From contig NZ_LT993738.1 in the NCBI RefSeq assembly GCF_900239945.1, positions 930,001 to 994,000 of the forward strand: a stretch of 64,000 bases of DNA, given 5' to 3'. Positions within the stretch are counted from its first letter, which is position 1. The number at the start of each line of letters is the position of its first letter. The position numbers were made by a program, and so were the translations under genes. The DNA is from Chlamydia serpentis (GTDB taxonomy: Bacteria > Chlamydiota > Chlamydiia > Chlamydiales > Chlamydiaceae). Positions 35,803 to 49,231 of the stretch are shown piece after piece. The notes below the pieces were generated by a model. The model searched no databases, was not told where the DNA came from, and saw only the letters and a list, made by a program, of their open reading frames with translations.

Positions 35803-37179
35803 ATGTTATATTTTATAGAACAGCTTAATAAATTCAGTACATCATTCTGTGTATTCCCCATAATATTATTATTAGGGGGACTCTTAACATGGAAATTACG
35901 AGGATTGCAGTTTCATGGGTTAAAATTAGGTTTTAACTTAATGCTGCAAAATAAGTTAGACGATAATTCATCAAAAGTAGGCGAAGTCTCTTCCTATGAA
36001 GCTGTAGCTGGAATCTTGGCAGGTAATTTTGGGACTGGAAATATCGCAGGTATGGCGATTGCCTTAGCTTGTGGGGGACCGGGAGCTCTAGTCTGGATAT
36101 GGCTTGCAGCCTTGCTTGGAGCTATCGTGCAATACGCTGGTTCTTATTTGGGATCCAAGTATCGGCGATCTCAAGGAAATTCGGGAGAATTTATTGGAGG
36201 ACCCATAGCTTGTCTTGCTTTTGGCATGCGGAAGAAGGTCCTTGCAGGCCTCTTCGCTATATTCACTATTATGACTGCATTTTGTGCGGGGAATTGTGTT
36301 CAAGTGAGCTGTATCGTCCCTCTTTGTGCAGAAGGTATACTAAAGAAATTACTCGTTGGAATTGTATTGGCTCTAGTAGTGATTCCTGTCTTATCTGGAG
36401 GTAATAACCGTATACTAAGGTTTTCTGCTCGTGTAATCCCTTTCATTGCAGGATTTTACTGTATCTCTTGTGGAATTATTCTCTTTCAACATGCAGCAAA
36501 AATTTTCCCTGCAATTAAGCTAATCTGCTCTTCTGCATTCGGACTTAAGGCTGGACTTGCTGGACTTGGTGGGTATACTCTAGCTCAAGTCATTGCTACA
36601 GGAATCAATCGTGCGGTCATGGCTACAGATTGTGGAAGTGGAATGGTCTCTATTCTTCAAGCAAATACAAAAAGTAAGAATCCTGTTGTAGATGGACTAG
36701 TTACTCTAGTTCCCCCAGTGATTGTTATGATTGTTTGTTCAATCACGACACTCGTTCTTGTTGTTTCTGGGGCTTATGGTTCTGGAGCAGAAGGGACACT
36801 AATGGTAATGAGTGCATTTAAAAACAGTTTAGGATCTATAGGCAGTATCGTAGTTATCCTTGCTATGGCTTTGTTCGGATATACAACAATATTGACATGG
36901 TTTGCTTGCGCAGAAAAAAGTTTGGAATATATGATCCCAGGAAGACGCGCGAATCTATGGCTTAAGGCTATATATGTCTTAGTGATTCCTCTAGGGGGAA
37001 TTATTGATATGCGTATGATTTGGGCTTTATCCGACACAGGTTTTTCTGGTATGGTCATCCTTAATTGTATAGCTTTAGTAGCTCTATTTAAGGATGTAGT
37101 ATCTACAAATCAAAGTGTTGCTGTGCTCAAACAACAGGCTAGCTATGTTGCAGATCCTGTGCGTAATCTAGATGCTTAA
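35803..37179 (+). CDS. dagA: Sodium:alanine/glycine symporter (AgcS/DagA family)
   Basis: 458-residue inner-membrane carrier with about ten helices, expected to import small neutral amino acids with Na+. Family landmarks include the N-terminal AGNFGTGNIAGMA and the conserved TGINRAVMATDCGSGM region. A good AGGAG site precedes the ATG. Amino-acid specificity (D- or L-alanine, glycine) is not readable here. Na+ coupling fits the Na+-pumping NADH:quinone reductase also encoded in the window. The PEBP-family gene follows after 11 nt. Confidence 0.92.
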   Translation: MLYFIEQLNKFSTSFCVFPIILLLGGLLTWKLRGLQFHGLKLGFNLMLQNKLDDNSSKVGEVSSYEAVAGILAGNFGTGNIAGMAIALACGGPGALVWIWLAALLGAIVQYAGSYLGSKYRRSQGNSGEFIGGPIACLAFGMRKKVLAGLFAIFTIMTAFCAGNCVQVSCIVPLCAEGILKKLLVGIVLALVVIPVLSGGNNRILRFSARVIPFIAGFYCISCGIILFQHAAKIFPAIKLICSSAFGLKAGLAGLGGYTLAQVIATGINRAVMATDCGSGMVSILQANTKSKNPVVDGLVTLVPPVIVMIVCSITTLVLVVSGAYGSGAEGTLMVMSAFKNSLGSIGSIVVILAMALFGYTTILTWFACAEKSLEYMIPGRRANLWLKAIYVLVIPLGGIIDMRMIWALSDTGFSGMVILNCIALVALFKDVVSTNQSVAVLKQQASYVADPVRNLDA

Positions 37180-37190
37180 CGGAGAGAAGA

Positions 37191-37643
37191 ATGCAATTAT
37201 TATCCCCAGCGTTTGCTTATGGTCGTGCTATTCCTAAAAAGTATACATGTCAAGGAGAGGGTATCTCTCCTCCCCTAACTTTTGTGGATGTTCCTAGTGC
37301 TGCCAACAGCCTTGCCTTGATTGTCGAAGATCCTGATGTCCCTAAGGAAATTCGTAGCGATGGTTTATGGATCCATTGGATAGTGTATAATTTATCCACC
37401 ACAATTACCAATTTAGCGGAAGGAGCTGAAATCTTTGCTGTACAAGGATTGAATAGCTCAGGAAAAGCTGCTTATGAAGGTCCTTGTCCTCCAGATAGAC
37501 AGCACCGTTATTTTTTTACCCTATTTGCCCTTGATATCGTTCTTCCAGAAGAAGAAAATGTTACTCGAAATCAATTGTATGAAGCCATGGAGCATCATAT
37601 TATAGAACAAGCAGAATTAATGGGGACCTATGAAAAAAGTTAG
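37191..37643 (+). CDS. ybcL: PEBP-family protein (YbcL/YbhB, Raf kinase inhibitor-like)
   Basis: 150-residue single-domain protein of the phosphatidylethanolamine-binding fold. Landmarks are SPPLTF, EDPDVP near residue 47, WIHWIVYNL and GPCPPDRQHRYFFTLFALD, the ligand-pocket loops of the bacterial subfamily. No signal peptide, so it is cytoplasmic. Its biochemical role is unknown in most bacteria. GGAGAG precedes the ATG and the 11-nt gap implies co-transcription with the symporter gene. Confidence 0.9.
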   Translation: MQLLSPAFAYGRAIPKKYTCQGEGISPPLTFVDVPSAANSLALIVEDPDVPKEIRSDGLWIHWIVYNLSTTITNLAEGAEIFAVQGLNSSGKAAYEGPCPPDRQHRYFFTLFALDIVLPEEENVTRNQLYEAMEHHIIEQAELMGTYEKS

Positions 37644-37646
37644 AAA

Positions 37647-38312
37647 TCAATCCTCTTCAGGAATGAATTCTTCTCGCTTTTTTCTATGCTTCCAATACAA
37701 TGGCCCATAGTGATAACAAATCTCCTGACCTGCATGTATGCGTGTTATTGTTCTGATAATCACATGGAATAATCCATTGTTAAAAATTCCCACAGCTTCT
37801 GCGTTAGGTTGGTCACTATGGTTGATAAAGCGAGTAATATTTCCTCGACTCCCACTATCAATAGTAAAATATTTCCAAGAGAATAAAGGCATAGGATAGC
37901 GAAAACAATAGTCATTTTCATCCATCCAAATCGCTTGACGTCGACGCAAAACTCCTGTGTATTCGCCGATATAGGTCCATGGAGGAATGTCATCATATGC
38001 AAAAACTCCATATCCTATGTATGAGTTAATCCAACATATAGAAACAGGTGGTGTAGGCGGTTTTATTAAATCTTGTTTATGTAATTTTCCTAGCCATTTA
38101 GCTAAAGGAGAAATTAAATGTCGTTTTTCTGCTTTATGACAAAAATTGAGAATTTGTTGTTCTACTCTCCAATCAAAAAAAACTAGAGAAGTAAGTAACC
38201 GAAAACGAAGAAGTTGACTAGCTCGTTCTAAAGAATAAGGTTGACTATCTAGCCAATTGCTGTTCAAAGAAAGATATATAGACGTAGGAGATTCTGTGAT
38301 TAATTCGGACAT
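37647..38312 (-). CDS. SET-domain lysine methyltransferase (cpnSET / NUE homologue)
   Basis: 221 aa with a eukaryote-like SET domain in the C-terminal 130 residues. Visible motifs are SYIGYGVFA (97-105), YIGEYTG (114-120), RFINHSDQPN (161-170), where the NHS motif binds S-adenosylmethionine, and YHYG (200-203) near the catalytic tyrosine. The first 90 residues are helical and lack known motifs; there is no post-SET cysteine cluster. From the literature as I recall it, the C. pneumoniae enzyme methylates the chlamydial Hc1 protein and the C. trachomatis homologue NUE enters host nuclei. It overlaps the yycJ-like gene by 13 nt. Confidence 0.92.
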   Translation of the reverse strand: MSELITESPTSIYLSLNSNWLDSQPYSLERASQLLRFRLLTSLVFFDWRVEQQILNFCHKAEKRHLISPLAKWLGKLHKQDLIKPPTPPVSICWINSYIGYGVFAYDDIPPWTYIGEYTGVLRRRQAIWMDENDYCFRYPMPLFSWKYFTIDSGSRGNITRFINHSDQPNAEAVGIFNNGLFHVIIRTITRIHAGQEICYHYGPLYWKHRKKREEFIPEED

Positions 38313-39097
38313 GTTACCTCTAAATGAGAAAAGTATGTTGGAGAGGTAATCCCATTTGCTAATGTAATTTCTGGAGATACAGAAGTCAGAGAAGCTATCG
38401 CTTCGGATACCGTAACAAACGCTAACTCGGGATTATTACACTCACTAGAAAGATGAGCAAGATATAATTTTTTTAACCTTGGGGTAATGATCTTTTGCAA
38501 AAGATTCCCGCATTCATAGTTAGAAATATGACCTAATTTACTTAATACTCGTTTCTTATAGACATCAGGACGCTGAGATTGCCGAACTAGTTCGGGATCA
38601 TGATTCGATTCTATCAACAAGTAGTCACAATCATAAAGTTCATGAGTGATCCAAGAGGTCACCCAACCCAGATCTGTACAAAAGCCTATCCTTTTTTCAC
38701 GATAATTAAAAAGAAATCCTACAGGATCTAGAGCATCATGAGGAACATTGAAAGTCTGTATTTGAAGATCATGAAAACAAAATGAAGATCCTGTTGAGAA
38801 GATCTTAAATTCTGGATGAATCTCTAAAAGTTGACATAAAGCACGGGCAGTATCTAGGTTGCAAACAATAGGAGTGTTGTACATTTTCACAAAATTCTTA
38901 ATGCCAACGATATGATCATAATGTTCATGAGTAACAAAAATGGCCTGAATATCTTCCGGATGGATGTTCATAGAGAGTAGTTCTCGAGTAACTACCTGTC
39001 TACTGACTCCTAAATCAATAAGAATCTTGCAAGAGGCTGTACCTAGATAAGTAGAATTTCCTTTGGATCCAGAAGCTAGAGGAAAAAAGCCTTCCAT
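38300..39097 (-). CDS. yycJ: Metallo-beta-lactamase-fold hydrolase (YycJ/WalJ family)
   Basis: 265 aa. The metal-binding motif THEHYDH (56-62) and N-terminal LASGSKGNSTYL mark the YycJ/WalJ group, a subfamily of metallo-beta-lactamase-fold hydrolases thought to include a 5'-3' exonuclease. An acidic FCTDLGW block and a downstream LLIESNHD follow. In Firmicutes it sits beside the WalRK system; here it is between ftsK (2 nt upstream) and the SET gene (13-nt overlap). Substrate is unknown. Confidence 0.88.
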   Translation of the reverse strand: MEGFFPLASGSKGNSTYLGTASCKILIDLGVSRQVVTRELLSMNIHPEDIQAIFVTHEHYDHIVGIKNFVKMYNTPIVCNLDTARALCQLLEIHPEFKIFSTGSSFCFHDLQIQTFNVPHDALDPVGFLFNYREKRIGFCTDLGWVTSWITHELYDCDYLLIESNHDPELVRQSQRPDVYKKRVLSKLGHISNYECGNLLQKIITPRLKKLYLAHLSSECNNPELAFVTVSEAIASLTSVSPEITLANGITSPTYFSHLEVTCPN

Positions 39098-39099
39098 AA

Positions 39100-41520
39100 C
39101 TAACCTTCTCGAGGCGGATGTTCTACAAGTATTTGACGAGGTTTAGCGCCTTCTGAGGGGCCAATAATCCTAGCCTCTTCAAGCTGATCGATCAAGCTTG
39201 CAGCGCGGGCATAACCAATCTTTAATTTTCTTTGAAGGAAGGTTGTTGAAGCATTTCCTGTTTGTAAAATTAAAGTTTTCGCTTGTAAAAACAAAGGATC
39301 TTTCTCTCCAGAGTTATCAGTATCGCAACTATCAAAAGTATTAAAAGAAGGAATCACATATTGTGTCGGGAATCTTGAACACAAATCTTTGATAACTTTG
39401 TTGATGTCTTCATCGCAAATATACGCGCCTTGTGCACGTATTGTCCCAAAAATAGAAGGTAAGAGTACAAGCATGTCGCCGTTCCCCATCAAATTTTCAG
39501 CTCCAGGTTCATCTATGATAATCTGACTGTTAACTTTGTTCGCGACTTTAAAAGAAATTCGAGAAGGAAAGTTTGCCTTGATTAACCCTGTAATTACTTC
39601 TCTTGAAGGGCGCTGTGTCGCTAAAATAAGATGAATGCCTACGGCTCTCGCCATTTGGGCTAATCGAATGATTGGTGTTTCAATATCTTGGGACGAAGAA
39701 AGAAGCAAATCTGATAACTCGTCAATAATACCTACCATAAAAGGCATTGTTTCAGGAATATCCCTATCATAAGAGGCTTCTATAGTCTTGTTGCGAGTGC
39801 GTGAGTTAAAAGCTTGAATATTGCGCAATCCCAGATACCTTAAGATCTCATATCGGGACTCCATCTCTTTCACTAGCCAAACTAAAGCTTTATAAACCTC
39901 ACGTGATTCCGTAATGACAGGTGATAGCATATGGGGCAATTGTGAATATCCTGTTAGCTCTACTTTTTTAGGATCAATAATAACTAGTTTGATTTCAGAA
40001 GGTAGTGTAGTCATGATCATCGACATCACAATCGTATTAATGCACACAGATTTTCCAGATCCTGTAGTACCAGCAATAATGAGGTGAGGCATTGTAGCTA
40101 AGTCTGCCCAAAGGTTATCACCATTTGCTTTCTTACCGAGTAATAAAGGAATTTGTAACTTTCGGTGTTGCTTTTGATAATCTTTTAATAAGTCACGAAA
40201 ATTAACGGCTTGAGGAAATGGTGTAGGAATCTCAATACCGACAGCCGCTTTCCCTGGAATCGGAGCAATAATACGTATACTTGAAGCTTGTAATTTTAAG
40301 GCAATATCGTTTTCTAATGACTTGATTTTCTGTACCTTAACGCCAGAATGAGGAAGAACTTCAAAAGCCACTAATGTAGGTCCCGAACAGATATTTCCAA
40401 TATCAGCATCAATACCAAAACTCGTAAGAGTCTGTTTTAAAATTACAGCTTTTTTTTGAAGTTCAACTTGTAATGACTCGGGGCGAGCTTCTTCATTTTT
40501 ACTAAGTAAATGATATTGCGGAAGATTCTCCTCAGAAATAGCTAAACTTTTTAGTCTGGGAAGAATTAACTTTTCTTTACCCCTTGGGTCCCCTGTTAAA
40601 GTCATAGTTTGAGATAAAGGTATGACTTTAACCTCTTTCACTTTAGTCTCTTGAGGTTCTATGGCTTTCGTTAGTAAACGTTTGCAAGGATGAGGAGTAA
40701 GGAAAAAGGCTTCTTTTTTAGAAGGACTCTCTTTTTGAGCAGTTGGTGAAATTGACTCGTCTAAAATTATAGATTCAGAAACTCGAGGTGATACAGATTG
40801 TGGTTTAGAGAACGGAGACAGGTTTTTAGTAATAAATGGAACGGAAGGCTTAGGGAGATAAGTACGCTTATTTATTAGTTTTTTTAAAAACTTGAAACAA
40901 GTTCGGAAAAAAGAGAAAAAATTTTTTTTGATGCCTTCTTGAAAGGTTTTTTTTTTTAGTAAAGCAATTCCTCCACAAAGATAGAGTAATGAGAATAGCA
41001 TTAAAAATCCAAAAATCAAAGCTGTCCCTACAGAACCAATTAAATGCTTTAAGCAGAAAGATTGTCCTTCATAAAATAAGTAGAAAGGAATCCCTCCCAA
41101 ATAAGATACAGGAGGGTTATTCCCTAAAATAAACTTTGGAAGACGTGTATCTAATATAGGAGGAAGTGTTCCTACTGGGGAGGACATTGATAAAAGGATA
41201 CAAGTACAAAGGGGGAGAGAAAGAAAAGCTGCACTTTTATATAACAAAATTGATCGAGGAGTCTTTTTAAAGTATAAAAAAGATAACCAAAGAAAATAAA
41301 GAGGAATAAAAAAAGCAGAAACACCGAAAAAATACAGTAAAAAAGAACTGAAGGACCAGCCTAATAAACCTATCCAATTTTGAGTGCACGGTTGATCTCT
41401 ATGGAAGCTATATAGGCTTAGTGCAGAAAAACAAGAAAACAACAAATATAAACTTGCTTTTGCTGCTAAGGGTAAAGATGGAAGACGAGGGCGCCTGCTC
41501 TTTTTTCTTTCTCTTATCAT
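39100..41520 (-). CDS. ftsK: FtsK DNA translocase
   Basis: 806 aa. Four or more N-terminal membrane helices lie within about the first 195 residues, followed by a polar, variable linker and the RecA-like motor with Walker A GTTGSGKS at 484-491 and LVIIDPKKVEL. A winged-helix gamma-like domain ends the protein (LQRKLKIGYARAASLIDQLEEA). It pumps chromosomal DNA during segregation; in chlamydiae FtsK is also described as an early divisome protein working with MreB in the absence of FtsZ. An A11 run on the coding strand (window 40947-40957) lies just after the membrane segment. Confidence 0.95.
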   Translation of the reverse strand: MIRERKKSRRPRLPSLPLAAKASLYLLFSCFSALSLYSFHRDQPCTQNWIGLLGWSFSSFLLYFFGVSAFFIPLYFLWLSFLYFKKTPRSILLYKSAAFLSLPLCTCILLSMSSPVGTLPPILDTRLPKFILGNNPPVSYLGGIPFYLFYEGQSFCLKHLIGSVGTALIFGFLMLFSLLYLCGGIALLKKKTFQEGIKKNFFSFFRTCFKFLKKLINKRTYLPKPSVPFITKNLSPFSKPQSVSPRVSESIILDESISPTAQKESPSKKEAFFLTPHPCKRLLTKAIEPQETKVKEVKVIPLSQTMTLTGDPRGKEKLILPRLKSLAISEENLPQYHLLSKNEEARPESLQVELQKKAVILKQTLTSFGIDADIGNICSGPTLVAFEVLPHSGVKVQKIKSLENDIALKLQASSIRIIAPIPGKAAVGIEIPTPFPQAVNFRDLLKDYQKQHRKLQIPLLLGKKANGDNLWADLATMPHLIIAGTTGSGKSVCINTIVMSMIMTTLPSEIKLVIIDPKKVELTGYSQLPHMLSPVITESREVYKALVWLVKEMESRYEILRYLGLRNIQAFNSRTRNKTIEASYDRDIPETMPFMVGIIDELSDLLLSSSQDIETPIIRLAQMARAVGIHLILATQRPSREVITGLIKANFPSRISFKVANKVNSQIIIDEPGAENLMGNGDMLVLLPSIFGTIRAQGAYICDEDINKVIKDLCSRFPTQYVIPSFNTFDSCDTDNSGEKDPLFLQAKTLILQTGNASTTFLQRKLKIGYARAASLIDQLEEARIIGPSEGAKPRQILVEHPPREG

Positions 41521-41608
41521 AAGCTATATAAGATTCTAGGTATTGTCGGGCTTCGTATATAGATTTCGTTATATCAAGAAAAACAAAAGAAACAAAGAAG
41601 ATAAAGAG

Positions 41609-41683
<75 letters not shown>

Positions 41684-41996
41684 AAACCATACAAAATTTA
41701 GGAAAAATATTAGCTTTAGAATGAAATTTATCCAAGATAAAAAGGTTCGGATAGAAGAATCTTAATATTCTATACATAACTAAGACCAGTCTGATAGAAG
41801 ATTGATATAGATTTTTTGAAATAAGAGAAAGATAGCGTTAGCTAATAGAAACTTTTCACAATGGCTTCATCAAAAATCAATAGGCGCATTTATTTTGAAG
41901 CTATTGTTATTATCGAATTTTGCCCTTTAAACTACGCCCTGAGGGCTAAAATTGCTTTATGTAAAAAAATAAAAAATAAAAGTCGAGCGAAATGCG

Positions 41997-42024
41997 TTGC
42001 TAAAAAAATATCATTTTTTATAGG
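41997..42024 (+). promoter_or_regulatory. Candidate rRNA promoter
   Basis: TTGCTA (41997-42002) and TATAGG (42019-42024) are separated by 16 nt that are A/T except for one C. The chlamydial rRNA promoter is known to depend on an AT-rich spacer. Transcription would start near 42031, before the processing-stem arm, as required. Other positions in this AT-rich leader are possible. Confidence 0.35.
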
Positions 42025-42135
42025 ATGTTGCTTTCTTCTTGAGTGCGACTCTTAAAAAAAGAAGAAGAACCTACACTTCGATGTAGGTATGCAACGAAGG
42101 TTTTTCAGTTTTATTTGAACTGTTAAATTTTTCTT

Positions 42136-42182
42136 CTTAACAATGCAAATGAGATAGAATGCAGGCCAGTATAAAATGCTTG
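42136..42182 (+). other. 5' arm of the pre-16S rRNA processing stem
   Basis: Complementary to 43820-43863 in the 16S-23S spacer. The first 29 nt pair with 43835-43863 with one mismatch and two G-U pairs; after a 3-nt bulge the next 15 nt pair with 43820-43834 with one mismatch and one G-U pair. This is the arrangement cut by RNase III in pre-rRNA. Cleavage itself is inferred. Confidence 0.85.
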
Positions 42183-42185
42183 TGA

Positions 42186-42203
42186 GGATCTTTTGAAAGA
42201 TCC
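42186..42203 (+). other. Terminator-like hairpin just upstream of 16S rRNA
   Basis: GGATCTT and AAGATCC pair over 7 bp around a TTGA loop, and the next 20 nt contain two long T-runs (42209-42216 and 42218-42223). It looks like an intrinsic terminator but lies inside the rRNA transcript, so it may be a processing or antitermination element. Confidence 0.5.
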
Positions 42204-42220
42204 GTTAATTTTTTTTATTT

Positions 42221-43773
<1,553 letters not shown>

Positions 43774-43819
43774 TTAAGGACAAGGAAGGTTGTTCTTGTA
43801 ACAACCGGACTAGGTTGGG

Positions 43820-43863
43820 CAAGTATTTTATTCTCTGTATTCTATTTCTTTTGCATTGTTAAG
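43820..43863 (+). other. 3' arm of the pre-16S rRNA processing stem
   Basis: Pairs with 42136-42182 across the whole 16S gene. Over 44 aligned positions I count two mismatches, three G-U pairs and one 3-nt bulge. Confidence 0.85.
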
Positions 43864-43931
43864 TTTTTTCTCAAGACATTCAGTATATGATCAAGTATGT
43901 TATGTAAATAATCATGGTAACAAGTATTTTT

Positions 43932-43992
43932 CACATATAATAATAGACGTTTAAGAATATCTGTCTTTAGGTGAAGTTAACTTGCATGGATC
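43932..43992 (+). other. 5' arm of the pre-23S rRNA processing stem
   Basis: Complementary to 46982-47034. The outer 39 nt (43932-43970) pair with 46999-47034 with a few G-U pairs and a small internal bulge; the stem resumes at about 43977-43992 after a 6-nt bulge. Confidence 0.85.
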
Positions 43993-44002
43993 AAAAAATT
44001 TA

Positions 44003-46940
<2,938 letters not shown>

Positions 46941-46981
46941 TATCATATAAAAAGCTCAAAAGGCTTTTTTGTTGAATTAAT

Positions 46982-47034
46982 CGATTTATGCAAGTTTACT
47001 AAAGACTCTTCTTAAGCGTCTATTAGTATACGTG
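46982..47034 (+). other. 3' arm of the pre-23S rRNA processing stem
   Basis: Pairs with 43932-43992 across the 23S gene, ending about 20 nt before the 5S gene. It shows that 23S and 5S are cut from one precursor. Confidence 0.85.
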
Positions 47035-47052
47035 AAAATACGTTACAAGATT

Positions 47053-47171
47053 TAGCTTGGTGATACTAGAGAAAGGGATACACCTGATACCATTCCGAAC
47101 TCAGAAGTTAAGCCTTTTATCGCTGATGGTACTATACACAAGAGTATGGGAGAGTAAGTCATTGCCAAGCT
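47053..47171 (+). rRNA. rrf: 5S ribosomal RNA
   Basis: About 119 nt. Terminal arms GCTTGGT and GCCAAGC pair, and the conserved internal CCGAACTCAGAAGTTAAGC block is present. Ends are approximate by one or two bases. It lies 112 nt after 23S and before the operon terminator. Confidence 0.95.
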
Positions 47172-47209
47172 TTTTATTATATTTTTCTTAATCTATAGTT
47201 GAGAGTTTC

Positions 47210-47241
47210 AAAGAGGGTAAGTTTTTACCCTCTTTTTTTTT
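47210..47241 (+). terminator. Rho-independent terminator of the rRNA operon
   Basis: AAGAGGGTAA and TTACCCTCTT form a perfect 10-bp stem with a GTTT loop, immediately followed by an uninterrupted T-run to 47241. Confidence 0.95.
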
Positions 47242-47799
47242 GCTAAAATTTTTTCTTAGATTACAATGACACTTTCATTAAATAGAAATAGAGTTTTATC
47301 TTTAAGAATGTTTATGGGAACTCAATTAGGAAAGCATTTTTTATAATTTTCTAATCACTAGGACGAATTTCATCGCTTGAAGACTCTACTTTTCAGCCAC
47401 TTATTATCAAATGTACAAGCTTTACTCAAATCCTTCTTGTACATATCGACAAAATGCTTCACTTAAGTCAATTGCTAAATGATGAAATTCTAGTCTCACA
47501 ATACCGAAAGATTAGATTGTATGTGAGCAGCAAGCCCCTTGAAGTATACCTGTTTGATCTTGCAAATAAGGTGCGTGTATCGCACTATCCTTATAGGAAT
47601 CTTACAAAGATAGACCATATATTTTTAGGTTTATAGAATTAAGGATAACTTTTAATGAATTGAGAATTCAATGAACTATTCTATAGTCGGTGTTTTTAGA
47701 TTCTGATATTGCGTGCTCTAAGGTTCCATACTAGTTATATTTACGTACTACGTTTGGTTTATCATACTTTTCTTTAGTTAAAACAAATCAACTATTATC
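47242..47799. other. 558-nt gap between the rRNA operon and nqrF
   Basis: AT-rich DNA between two transcripts that converge here. A 60-codon plus-strand ORF (47454-47636) has no ribosome-binding site or recognisable family and I do not call it. I see no hairpin with a T-run that would end nqrF. Confidence 0.5.
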
Positions 47800-49095
47800 T
47801 TAGCTTCCAAAATCATCAAGAATAATTGAAGAGCGTTCCACTCCATAATCATCCAGGAGCTTAAGAATGCTGCTGTTGTGTAGGGGAGGACCGCATACAT
47901 AGTAGAGATAGTCTTCCGGATTCTCCAGCTGACTCAGTTGTCCTAGGTTAAATGCTCGAAATAGGAAATTTGTCTTTATAGGGTCATCTTTATTCCATCC
48001 TGCCAAAATATCTTCAGGAAGAGGCTCTGAAAGCACCAGATGGTAGTGGAAATTCGGAAATTGCTTTTCTAATTTCTCGTATTCTTCTTGGTAGATGTTC
48101 TCTTTTAATGAACGGGCACCATACCAAAGATTAATATCCCTGTGAGAATGTTTGTTTAGAAGTAAGTCTAAAATATGACTCCTACCGAAAGATGAACCTG
48201 CTCCCCCAATTAGAAAAATTAAAGGGCGATCATCATCTTTCATGAAAGACTCTCCATAAGGGCCAGAAACAGTAACTTTGTCCCCGGGTTTCAAGGAGAA
48301 AATATACGAAGAACAGATCCCCCAAGGAATATTTGGATTAGGTCTGCCATTGATCATAGGTGGGGTAGCAATACGTATATTAAATTTGATTGTAGGAAGC
48401 TCTGCTGGATAGGAGGCTAAAGAGTACGCTTTGTTTGCAGAATCTGGAGGAAGTTGACTGTTATCTATAACTTGATCAAATAAATGAAAGTGTTCCCAAT
48501 CATTGTAATACTCAGGAGCCATTGTCTGCTTCCAATCCGAAGAGTTAGTTCTATAACTTGGTACTGTAACTTGCAAATACCCTCCAGGCTTAAAAGGAAT
48601 CGGCTTACTTGAATCTACAGCAATAACAAGTTCTTTAATAAAGGTCGCTACATTGTCATTCGAAATAACGGTGCCTACCCAGGAAGAAGCATTTAAGTAC
48701 CGCTCTTCAATTTCTAAACTCATGTCGTGCTGAACTTTACATTGACAGGACAGACGCCACCCTTCCTCTAATTGTCTTTTCGAGAATGTAGAACGATCTG
48801 TTTCTAGGGGCTCATCAGCATTTCTAGTAATGCGAACTTTACATTGTTTACAGGTGGCCTTACCTCCACAAGGAGAGGGGATAGGAATTCCTGAACTTAA
48901 TAAAGACATTAAGAGGGTCTGACCACTAGTAACGGTTTTTGTTAGTTCCTTATTATCATTTATCTTTAATTCACAAGGATGTTCTTTGATAAAAATCTTA
49001 CGCGATAAAAGAATTACTCCCGCAAGGATTACACCAATACTGCAAAAGATAAGGCTAGCAATACAAATGAAATAGAGGCCTGAAAGCCAAGTCAT
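47800..49095 (-). CDS. nqrF: NqrF, NADH-oxidising subunit of the Na+-translocating NADH:quinone reductase
   Basis: 431 aa; accepts electrons from NADH and passes them via FAD and a 2Fe-2S centre into the Na+ pump. An N-terminal membrane helix (about 5-31) is followed by the ferredoxin domain with Cys76, Cys82, Cys85 and Cys117, the same spacing as in Vibrio NqrF, the FAD-binding YSLASYP block and the nucleotide-binding IGGAGSSFGRSH block. The remaining nqr genes are not in the window. yajC lies upstream on the same strand but a terminator separates them. Chlamydial annotations call it nqr6. Confidence 0.94.
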   Translation of the reverse strand: MTWLSGLYFICIASLIFCSIGVILAGVILLSRKIFIKEHPCELKINDNKELTKTVTSGQTLLMSLLSSGIPIPSPCGGKATCKQCKVRITRNADEPLETDRSTFSKRQLEEGWRLSCQCKVQHDMSLEIEERYLNASSWVGTVISNDNVATFIKELVIAVDSSKPIPFKPGGYLQVTVPSYRTNSSDWKQTMAPEYYNDWEHFHLFDQVIDNSQLPPDSANKAYSLASYPAELPTIKFNIRIATPPMINGRPNPNIPWGICSSYIFSLKPGDKVTVSGPYGESFMKDDDRPLIFLIGGAGSSFGRSHILDLLLNKHSHRDINLWYGARSLKENIYQEEYEKLEKQFPNFHYHLVLSEPLPEDILAGWNKDDPIKTNFLFRAFNLGQLSQLENPEDYLYYVCGPPLHNSSILKLLDDYGVERSSIILDDFGS

Positions 49096-49187
49096 AATGA
49101 TAAAAATCCTAGACTTTATGAAAAGCTCATAGAGCCAAATTATAACTTACCACATAAAAAATCAATAAACCTTAGAATAAATAAGAA

Positions 49188-49211
49188 ATCCCACGATGAA
49201 AATCGTGGGAT
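49188..49211 (-). terminator. Rho-independent terminator after yajC
   Basis: Perfect 10-bp arms ATCCCACGAT and ATCGTGGGAT around a 4-nt loop, 21 nt past the yajC stop. On the minus strand it is followed by TCTTATTTATTC. It separates yajC from nqrF. Confidence 0.8.
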
Positions 49212-49231
49212 AAGAGCTCGAATAACCTGCT

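Larger units (their letters stand above)
41684..42220 (+). promoter_or_regulatory. rRNA operon promoter and leader region
   Basis: 537 nt without a credible gene. It holds, in order: AT-rich DNA with a candidate promoter (41997-42024); a hairpin with 7-bp arms ACCTACA/TGTAGGT at 42069-42088; the 5' arm of the pre-16S processing stem (42136-42182); and a second hairpin followed by T-runs just before 16S (42186-42220). A 64-codon ORF at 41861-42055 overlaps the promoter and looks accidental. Confidence 0.7.
43774..44002 (+). other. 16S-23S internal transcribed spacer without tRNA genes
   Basis: 229 nt with no tRNA, unlike most bacterial spacers. It contains a hairpin GGTTGTT/AACAACC at 43788-43806, the 3' arm of the 16S stem (43820-43863) and the 5' arm of the 23S stem (43932-43992). 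Almost all of it is thus accounted for by processing structures. Confidence 0.85.

Noticed and set aside
41861..42055. 64-codon plus-strand ORF upstream of 16S
   Set aside because: It overlaps the likely rRNA promoter, has low-complexity Lys-rich content and no ribosome-binding site or family match.
42170..42175. TATAAA as a -10 box of the rRNA operon
   Set aside because: It lies within the 5' arm of the pre-16S processing stem, so the transcript must begin earlier.
43788..43806. Hairpin after 16S as a terminator
   Set aside because: No T-run follows, and 23S must be transcribed through it; a spacer structure is more likely.
47454..47636. 60-codon plus-strand ORF after the rRNA operon
   Set aside because: No ribosome-binding site, no recognisable motif, and the base composition is like the surrounding spacer.
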